64,000 nt of DNA from Clarkia xantiana subsp. parviflora (lineage: Eukaryota; Streptophyta; Magnoliopsida; Myrtales; Onagraceae): contig JAPTYO010000015.1 of the NCBI GenBank assembly GCA_036873135.1, positions 10,023,683 to 10,087,682 on the forward strand, read 5' to 3'. The notes beneath the pieces are model-generated. The model had not been told where the DNA came from and did no database searches. It saw nothing but the letters and a program-made list of their open reading frames with translations. Below, in pieces: positions 56,402 to 64,000 of this stretch. Every line of letters starts with the position of its first letter. Positions within the stretch are counted from its first letter, which is position 1. The position numbers and the translations under genes were made by a program.

Positions 56402-57675
56402 TGTAAACACCTAATTTTGGACCGCGCGCGATACATGTGGCATGTGGCGCACCAAATGAGTAAGTGTTTAAATATGGCAAGTCTCCAAAATTCCATGAAT
56501 GCTCAGTGCAATATTAGGATAGTATATGTATTTATTGCAGAATATATGTTCTAAATATAGTTTAATGTTAAGAATATTTAGTATTTATGGTTAAAATAAA
56601 TCAGCAATATTTATTGTTTAGATTAAAACTAAGGCTAGGTATTATAAATAGATGTGATTTACAATGTAATCAAACACACAATAAATAATAAAAAAGCTTT
56701 ATTGAAAATCGTGCAAAAAAAAATTATTTTCTCCCTCTTCTTTTCTCTCCCCCTAAAGTTCTACTTCCTCCACCGGAGCTCTATCGCCGGTCGTCATCGC
56801 CAGAACAGCTGCTTATGTCCCGGCCGTAGCTAGCCACTACCTCGACCGGACCTTCAGCAGTCACGCCGTCCATGACCCCTTGTTGTTCTGGTTCGTAGGA
56901 ACGCCCCTTCGAGAGCACCAGTATGTCCTTCCCCGGCCGCCGTTAGCTCTGCCCAGCCTTCCATCCAGTCACACCCTGTCCACTCCAGCTTGTCTACTCC
57001 GACGGGTCCATGCCACCCGTTCGTCGTCTGTTGTTTGCTCCGGTTCCGCTTTTGTTTATTTCCCCGTCCCTGTCGAAGCCGATGTTCCATCCTTAGGTAA
57101 CGTATCTTCTCTTTTTGCTTTTTCTTTTCTGTTTTGCTTTTAATTTATTTATTCTATTATTATTATATTATTTCTAATTAGATAAATGTAGTTGAATTAA
57201 CTTAAGTGTGTAGAATATTTAATTGCTCAAGTCATGCGTGTATGTCGAATGTATGTTAGTTTTTTTTTTTTTTTTTATGGATTTGAGTATGTTTAATAAT
57301 TTTGATGTTTTAGATTTCGTCTTAATTAGGAGTTATACTTTGTAATTAATTTTTAGACTTAGGTTAATATTTTGATAATAATTTTTGCATATGATAAAAT
57401 TTGATTAAATCTTGACATCGTTAGATTAATCTGATGTAACAAGTATTTAAACAATAAAATTGGCAAATAGTTAATTGAGTACCGAAATGGCGTAATTAAA
57501 AGTTGTTTTTTAAATTCGTAACAGAACCCCCGAACTCGAATTTCTGATCGTAGGCCATTTATACTTAAGTGATTAATTCATTAACTAGTGGTGACTCTTA
57601 AAAATTAACTAGTGGTGACTCTTAAAAATGCACGTTTTCAAAACGTATCGTCTTAGGTTAGATTTAGGTCTGAAA
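56402..57675 (+). repeat. E4 5' LTR
   Basis: 1,274 bp. It starts TGTAAACACCTAATTTTGG and has a TATA box TATTATAAATAG (about 56,639-56,650), then a CT-rich leader and a GC-richer block (about 56,770-57,090) that is spuriously open in both directions. The expected terminal CA has become AA. Confidence 0.85.
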
Positions 57676-57678
57676 ATT

Positions 57679-57696
57679 TGGCAATTCTGCTGGGGA
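57679..57696 (+). other. E4 primer-binding site
   Basis: TGGCAATTCTGCTGGGGA, three bases after the LTR. It differs at three positions from the complement of the tRNA-Arg 3' end used by Ogre-type elements (TGGCGACTCCGCTGGGGA), all compatible with C/T or G/A decay. Confidence 0.75.
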
Positions 57697-57699
57697 CTC

Positions 57700-60055
57700 A
57701 TTAGAGGGTTCAGACTCATTATATTCGCTTATTGTCATGTTTTTTAAGAATTTAGTTTATTAACTTTACTATTCTAGCTTCTTTTTTTTAAGATTAAAAC
57801 TAAATGTCTTTCTTTCTTCGTGTCATTGTTTGAACTCACACACATCACCATTAGAATAAACTCTAAAACGTCTAAAACCCAGGGTGACTAGGAACCCTGG
57901 AGGTTTGAAACGTTACGACCGGAGCGGCTGGGCCGCCGTTACTACTCGGAAAAACTTCAGTCGCTTGTGAAGGTCTTGTGATCCCTATGATGGGTGAGGA
58001 AACCACCTTATCAGGAACCTATCAGTGGAACCTACATTTTAGAGCAAAACCACACTTTTTTAGACCCCTAACATGTTTTTTTTATTGTTGTAAAAAGGTT
58101 ATCAGGTAATAGTATTTTTTTATAACTGTATAACTTTTATTTTTAAGCATGAATCTCACTACATTTTTTAATTTAAAAAAAACTTTTTCATCTTTGCACC
58201 ATTCCCCTTAGGGATATTTTTTTTTTTCTAACATGCATCATATACACATTTATTTTCTAAAAATCTCTTACCTGAAATTTTAATTTCAAACATGTGTTCC
58301 ATACGCATTTTTTTTTTAACTTTTCGGTTAAGTTGTACATTTTTGTTAGGGTATTCGATGTGCATTACTTTTTAAAAAAAAACTTTTCGTGAAAGTTGTA
58401 TTCCTCTTTTACTATTAGAGCATTTTATTTCAAGCATGCATCGCATATGCATCATTTTACCTGATTTTTTTAGATATAGAGCTTTCAAATTGACGCATGC
58501 ATCACATATGTTTTTTTCTTTTTTTTAGTCTACCTGAATTTTTCAAACATGCATTTCATATGCATTATTCAGGCAAACTTGTTGTAAGTTGTAAGTTTAT
58601 TAACAGTAGAACTCTAACTTTCGAGCATGCATGAGCATTATTAAAAAAACTCAAAGTGTCATTCTTTTTGTCCAAGGTATATTGCGCTTTTCGGCAAAAT
58701 AATTTCAAAATTCGCAAGAGAAAGCCTTTTAAAGGGGGAGAGACCTGATTCTATTTTTTGAAAAATAGTTTAACCGTTCAGTTGAGTGCAACTATTCAAT
58801 TTTAAACAAAGGACTAGAAAACCTTTTTGAAAAAAAAAAATAAACTTTGTTTTGAGCATCTATCATGTGTTCGAACCAGATAGTGCACTCAGTGAACTCA
58901 TAAAACTCCATGATAGTGCAAAACACCTTAGATCATAAACTTTGAATCTTTTTTAAATGTAATCAAAATTATGAAATGAATGACATTAGAATTTTTTTTT
59001 CTTTCAAAAAATCATGCATTATTTATTTTATTCTTTATACTAATTTCCATATTTGGTATTTTCAGGTGCTCTTCAGTAGGTGTCATATACACAAGTTGTG
59101 TCTGCCAGATGGAGCAAAAAAGTCAGAATATACAACAGGTCCATTCACATTTGGAGCAATTTGTCATTAAAGATGTCGAGCACCCAGGTAAGAGAATTTG
59201 TGATCAATTTTATCCCCGAAATTTGAGCTTTTCCTTACTCACTTTGCAGATCGGATAATCATCCAAATCAAGGCCCCTGAAGAGGACATCTCGCGCACAG
59301 CCCTTTCCCCACCGACCGTTCTAATGTCAACCGCTGAGTTTATCCCGGATACTCTAGACAGTTTCCAAACCTATGAAGCTTTACCTACTATATGCGGCCT
59401 TCCTCGACCAGACCACTCATCCAGTATGCGACATGCCTAACCCAATGGGTGCTAACCATGGGGCATCCTCCGCTAAGATCAAGCACATCCAAAGACGGGA
59501 AAATATCAAGAGATGAAGAGATCATTCAAATGGATCGAGAATCACATGAGGGTTGAATGTGCCGATGAATAAGCATCTGAGAAGTCAAACGAAGAAAACA
59601 TTATTGTCGGTGTCGTCAATCAGATGGTAGACAACTCAAGACACAGACATGATCAACTTATTTGACTCGAGATGTCGAGTCGTCATCTAGGAGAAGTTAC
59701 ATGGATTCAGGTGATTTCAATCTGCCATTAGGGGCATGTAAATAATATTAAAAAAAAAGAGAAAAAAAAATTCCCGATAGGTTGAAAACCTGTAAAGGCG
59801 ACCTAGGTAAAATTCAGGGATTGATGGGCATGATTGAAAACCCGCAGTGACAATTATGGCAAAAAGTGAGTTGCAAAAAAAACTCATTTTCTTAGGGTCA
59901 CAGCCGCCCTTTAATTGGCTACCAAAAAAATAAAGAGAGTGTTATTGTGAATCTTATGAGAGCAGAGAGTAAATAAAAGTGTCATAGTCGTCCCTAAATC
60001 GACTATAAAAAAAGGGCCACAGCCACCCTCAAAATGACTACATATACATAGTATT
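57700..60055 (+). other. E4 internal non-coding region
   Basis: No retroelement protein is found. T-rich tracts alternate with CATGCATC(A/G)CATATGCAT phrases (58,220-58,630). The frame at 58,976-59,258 is short and unrecognised. From 59,740 the text becomes the CACAGCC…GGCTAC hairpin style that continues in the duplication downstream. Confidence 0.5.
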
Positions 60056-60080
60056 CCCGTGAATCTTGTGAGGCCGAGAA

Positions 60081-60512
60081 ATTATTTGAAAGTGCCACAA
60101 TTATCCTTAAAATGGCTACATACAAAGAGTGTTCCCCAAGTCCTGAGAGTAGGTAAATTTTTAAAAGGGTCACAGCCACCCTCCAAAGGGCTACAAATCA
60201 AAAGAGCTCCCGCAACGTTGAAGACTGTGAGGAAATGGTCACACTCGCCCTCCAAACGACTACAAATTAGAAATACTCCCATATCGAAGCCGGGAAATTA
60301 TTTGAAAGTGCCACAATCATCCTTAAAATGGCTACATACAAAGAGTGTTCCCCAAGTCCTGAGAGTAGGTAAATTTTTAAAAGGGTCACAGCCACCCTCC
60401 AAAGGGCTACAAATCAAAAGAGCTCCCGCAACGTTGAAGACTGTGAGGAAATGGTCACACTCGCCCTCCAAACGACTACAAATTAGAAATACTCCCATAT
60501 CGAAGCGGGAAA
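60081..60512 (+). repeat. 216-bp tandem duplication in E4
   Basis: Two adjacent copies (offset 216 bp, for example ATTATTTGAAAGTGCC at 60,081 and 60,297) are nearly identical; I noticed one substitution (TTATCC/TCATCC) and one indel near 60,289. As 216 is a multiple of three, a 161-codon frame runs through both copies, but its basic repetitive protein is not supported as real. Confidence 0.92.
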
Positions 60513-60689
60513 TAAAGTACGGGTCACAACCACCCAGTAATTAGCTACCACAAAAAAGAGTGATTCCACTAGGTTGAAAACTTGAGAGAGCGGCCTGGGC
60601 AAAATCAGGAAATGAGGGGGGCATGATTGCAAAATTCAGAAATTGCAATCATGGAAAAAGAAGAGGAAATAAATTCCTAATTGACTTAA

Positions 60690-61265
60690 TGTAAGCATTT
60701 GGACTATGGGCCGCCGTCATTGGGAGTCCATGTACCTAAGAAATTAGGTAATGTCACATTAGGTATTTTGGGCTAGGCCTAAAATCCCAATTGACATGGG
60801 AAGCCCAAAATTGGGCCTCCCCAATAGCATGGCCGGCCGACTTTACTAGGAGGGGTAAATTGGACTTTTGTCCACTTTACTCCTCCTATAAATAGGGAGT
60901 CCTATGAGGTTTTATTAATGCTAATTCTCTCTTCCTAAGTGGTGAGATTAAAAGAAAACCCTCATCCCTAAACACCTAGTTCGGACGCACCCACCAAGGA
61001 GCAAGAAGGTGCCAAATTGTGTCGAGCAATTTACTCCATGAGATCCATCCCGCAAAGAATCAACTGAGGCTTTGCTGTGAGGCATAATCCGCGTAGGGAT
61101 TCTCTAACAGGAACCTCTACAGGGAACCGTCCGGCGGATCGAGAACTCCCCTCAATGGTCTTGGGCTACGGGAAACACTATAGGTATGTGCACCTTATTC
61201 CCCTGCGTATTAGTTACCAGGCACGTATCTTTTGTTTCCGTAGTATTAATCCCCTAAATCCTACA
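60690..61265 (+). mobile_element. Solo LTR nested in E4
   Basis: A 576-bp sequence TGTAAGCATTTGG…AATCCTACA flanked by CTTAA (60,685-60,689 and 61,266-61,270). It contains a TATA box (CCTATAAATAGGG, about 60,893-60,905) and the TG…CA ends of an LTR, with no internal region. It arose by recombination between two LTRs. The family is undetermined; size and layout would suit Ty1/copia. Confidence 0.85.
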
Positions 61266-61585
61266 CTTAAAAACTCAAAAGGAAGTCCATGCAAAAATTA
61301 GGGAAACTAAGGGGCACGGTCGAAAGTCTCTCAACTGTGGCAAAATGAGAGAATAAGAGAGAAATTCTATAAATAAATAAATAATAATAAAAACCGCTAG
61401 GTTGTCGCACTATGCGCAATTTAGGCAAATATTATAGACAAACATTCATGCCCATGTGTATTTTCTACGATACAGTGTCTTCCAAGTCAACTTCACGGTA
61501 AGCGGGACGGTTACAGTCTGTTCTCATGAGTCAACATTCAGGGATGAGTAGGACTGTTCAATTTGTTCCTACAAGTCAATATCGA

Positions 61586-62345
61586 CAATCAGGATCTGAA
61601 GTTTTCCAGCTTTCCGAGAGTCACAACCCGACGAACGGAACCTTTGATGTTCAGCCTCCGCAAATCACAAACGACAATCAAGATCTGAAGTTTTCCAGCT
61701 TTCTGAGAGTTACAACACAACAAAAAAAGTCTTGTGATGTTCAGCCCCCGCAAGTCACAATCGACAATCAGGATCTGAAGTTTTCCAGCTTTCTAAGAGT
61801 TACAACAGAACACACTGAGTCTTTTGATGTTCAGCCACCGCAAGTCATAATCAACAATCAGGATCTGAAGTTTTCCAGCTTTATGAGAGTTACAACACGA
61901 AAAATGGAGTCTTTTGATGTTCAGACTCCGTAAGTCACAATCGAAAATCAGGATCTTAAGTTTTCCAGCTTTCTAAGAGTCACAACCCGACGAACGGAGC
62001 CTTTGGTGTTCAGCCTTCGTGAGTCACAATCGACAATCAGGATCTGAAGTTTTCCAGCTTACTTAGAAGTCACAACCCGACGAACGGAGCCTTTGGTGTT
62101 CAGCCTTCACGAGTCACAATCGACAATCAGGATCTGAAGTTTTCAAGCTTTCTGAGAGTCACAACTCGACGAACGGAGCCTTTGGTGTTCAGCCTTCGCG
62201 AGTCACAACCGACAATCAGGATCTGTAATTTTCCAGCTTTCTGAGAGTCACAATCAGACGAACGGAGCCTTTGATTATCAGCCTCCACAAGTTACCACGA
62301 TGATCGGGACCTGTAATTTTTCAGATTTCCGAGAGTCACAACCAG
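61586..62345 (+). repeat. 90-bp tandem array in E4
   Basis: Copies start at 61,586, 61,675, 61,765, 61,855, 61,945, 62,034, 62,124 and 62,213, with a worn copy near 62,300. The core is AATCAGGATCTGAAGTTTTC. The first copies keep a 30-residue frame (NQDLKFSSFLRVTT); later 89-bp copies break it. This is probably a minisatellite of the non-coding internal region. Confidence 0.9.
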
Positions 62346-62483
62346 AATAAGAACATGAGCCGCTTTGAATATTTGAAGACTCAGATGAAGACACGCTTCT
62401 CATCCAAAATTTAAGTGTTTTATTATCTTTGGACAAACCCTTTCGAACGTGTTCTACGAGAATCCATCCAAAGAGAGACAAAC

Positions 62484-63717
62484 AGTAAAAACCTAATTTT
62501 GGACCACGCGTGGCATGTGGCGCACCAATTGAGGAAGTGTTTAAATAAGGCAAGTCGCGAAGCTTCCAAGAATGTTCAGTGCAATATTAGAATAGTATTT
62601 GTATTTATTGCAGAATATGTGTTCTCAATATTTAGTTTAATGTTTAAAATATTTAGCATTTATGGTTAAAATAAGTCAGCAATATTTGTTGCTTAGATTA
62701 GACTAATGTTAGGTATTATAAATATGGGAGATTTACAATGTAATAAAACACACAGCAAAATAATAAAATACTTTATTAAAAATCGTGCAAAAAAATTATT
62801 TTCTCCATCTCTCTTTTCTCTCCCCCTGCAGCATCTACTTCCTCCACCGGAGCTCTACCCGGCCATAGCTAGCCACTACCTCAACCGGACCTCCAGCAGC
62901 CACGCCGTCCTTGACCCCTTGCTGTCCTGGTTCGTGGAATGCCCCTTCGACAACACCAGTCAGTCCTTCCCTGGCCATCGTTAGCTCCGCCCATCCTTCC
63001 ATCCAATCGCACCCTGTTCGCTCCGGCTTGTCTACTCCGACGCGTCCATACCACCCGTTCGTCGTCCGCTGTTTGCTCCGGTTCCGCTGCTGTTGATTTG
63101 CCTGTCCCTGTCGAAACTTTGTTCCATCCCCAGGTAACGTATCTTATCATTTTGCTTTAGCATTTCTGTTTTGCTTTTGTTTTATTTATTATTATTATTT
63201 TATCTAATTAGATAATTTAAATGTAGTTGATTTATCTTAAGTGGGTGGAATATTTAATTGCTTTATTCATGTGTGTATGATGAATGTATGTTAGTTTTTG
63301 TTTTTAATGGATTTGAGTATGTTTAATAATTTTGATGTTTTAGATTTCGTCTTAATTAGGAGTTATATATTGTAATTAGGTTTTAGATTTAGGTTATATT
63401 TTGATAATTTATGCATAGGATTTTGATTAAATCTTGACATCGTTAGATTAATATGATGTAACATGTATTTAAAGAATAAAGTTGGCAAATAAGTTAATTG
63501 AGTACTGAAATAGCGTAGTTAAAAATTGTTTTTTTTTAATTCGTAACAGAACCCCTGAACTCGAAATTCTAATCGTAGACCGATTTTATACTTACGTGAT
63601 TAATTCATTATTCCCTAGGTAATTTAGGTTTCTAGTTAACCTTTAATTAACTAGCGACGACTCTTAAAAATTCATGTTTTCAAAACGTACCGCCTTAGGT
63701 TATATTTATGTATGACA
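62484..63717 (+). repeat. E4 3' LTR
   Basis: 1,234 bp. It starts AGTAAAAACCTAATTTTGG (first base changed from T) and ends TATGACA. It follows an A/G-rich tract (AAAGAGAGACAAAC, about 62,470-62,483) that serves as polypurine tract. The TATA box region is GTATTATAAATATG (about 62,713). Confidence 0.85.
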
Positions 63718-63722
63718 CTTAC

Positions 63723-63803
63723 GAAATATATTATCTAAAATAAGAAGCTAAAAAATATACAATTAAAAAATCATATTATATAAATTTATTCAATTTTTTT
63801 ATG

Positions 63804-63835
<32 letters not shown>

Positions 63836-64000
63836 AATTTTAATATATGTCTTAGTATCAATTAACTACATGAAGATTTAAAAAATAAATAAATAAATCA
63901 TTTATGAACAAATCAAAACTGTTTTTAAGTTATAAAAAAAACTGCTTGTAAGATGCTATGAGAAGCTTTGGAGCAATCTTAACTCATTATTGTGGTCTAT
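63723..64000. other. AT-rich flank
   Basis: AT-rich sequence with a (TA)n run at about 63,805-63,835. No gene is visible before the window ends. Confidence 0.6.

Larger units (their letters stand above)
56402..63717 (+). mobile_element. E4: older non-coding LTR retrotransposon with tRNA-Arg-like primer site
   Basis: A 7.3-kb element flanked by CTTAC (56,397-56,401 and 63,718-63,722). LTRs are 56,402-57,675 and 62,484-63,717. They are clearly homologous but much more diverged than those of E1-E3. The interior has no gag or pol that I can recognise: it is filled with GTCACAGCC/GGCTAC hairpin-like phrases, a tandem duplication, a nested solo LTR and a 90-bp repeat array. It is best called a large non-autonomous (LARD-like) derivative, perhaps of an Ogre/Tat family given the primer site. 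Confidence 0.85.

Noticed and set aside
56854..57143. Short frames on both strands in the E4 LTR
   Set aside because: They lie within LTR leader sequence and are poorly conserved in the other LTR (62,881-63,160), where the frames shift.
60059..60544. 161-codon frame with two copies of a basic repeat
   Set aside because: It comes from an in-phase 216-bp tandem duplication in a non-coding element; the minus strand is open in the same places.

Overview
This window is nuclear DNA from a flowering plant, most likely a eudicot. Evidence: long AT-rich spacers, short GT-AG introns, a TON1-recruiting-motif (TRM) family gene, and plant-type Tat-lineage Ty3/gypsy retrotransposons with 5-bp target-site duplications (TSDs). 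I cannot name the species. Only two likely host genes are visible: a repeat-containing secreted peptide precursor (15,678-16,187, +) and a five-exon TRM/LONGIFOLIA-like gene (47,295-52,104, -). Most of the rest is nested transposable elements.

Layout. 1-3,430: AT-rich DNA with the 3' end of a broken Tat element (LTR 825-1,411). 3,434-15,215: a PIF/Harbinger-type MITE split by E1, a complete Tat element on + (3,484-14,481). 15,216-18,480: the peptide gene and AT-rich DNA. About 18,490-31,400: a degenerate array of small hairpins, interrupted by a hAT-type element (18,636-19,221) and by E2, a Tat element on - (20,010-31,162). 31,723-41,131: E3, a third Tat element on -. 43,828-44,561: a second hAT-type element. 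45,305-47,034: a Mutator-like element with a foldback Mutator-like element nested in it (45,409-46,107). 47,295-52,104: the TRM gene. 56,402-63,717: E4, an older, non-coding LTR element with a tRNA-Arg-like primer site and a nested solo LTR (60,690-61,265).

The striking system is shared by E1, E2 and E3. Each has a second, intron-containing gene on the strand opposite to pol, facing it tail to tail. In E1 and E3 this gene has a clear TATA box; in E2 only a weak one. Hand splicing gives models whose phases agree across elements: 743 codons in E1 (one in-frame TAG), 722 in E2 (after two one-base G-run slips) and 307 in E3 (intact but lacking the N-terminal domain). Between the two convergent 3' ends every element carries a tandem array of short hairpins whose stems change in a compensatory way. 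E2 and E3 also lack gag: pol starts with its own ATG 50-60 bp from the primer-binding site, at the same protein junction and after a similar leader, so the deletion looks inherited. Their U3 regions hold arrays of palindromes whose copy number differs between the two LTRs of one element.

Every pol gene is broken (E1 one TGA; E2 one TAG and one frameshift; E3 one TGA and one frameshifting deletion), although the paired LTRs differ by only about 7, 2 and 5 substitutions. All coordinates, splice sites and comparisons were read by eye; no database search or alignment program was run.
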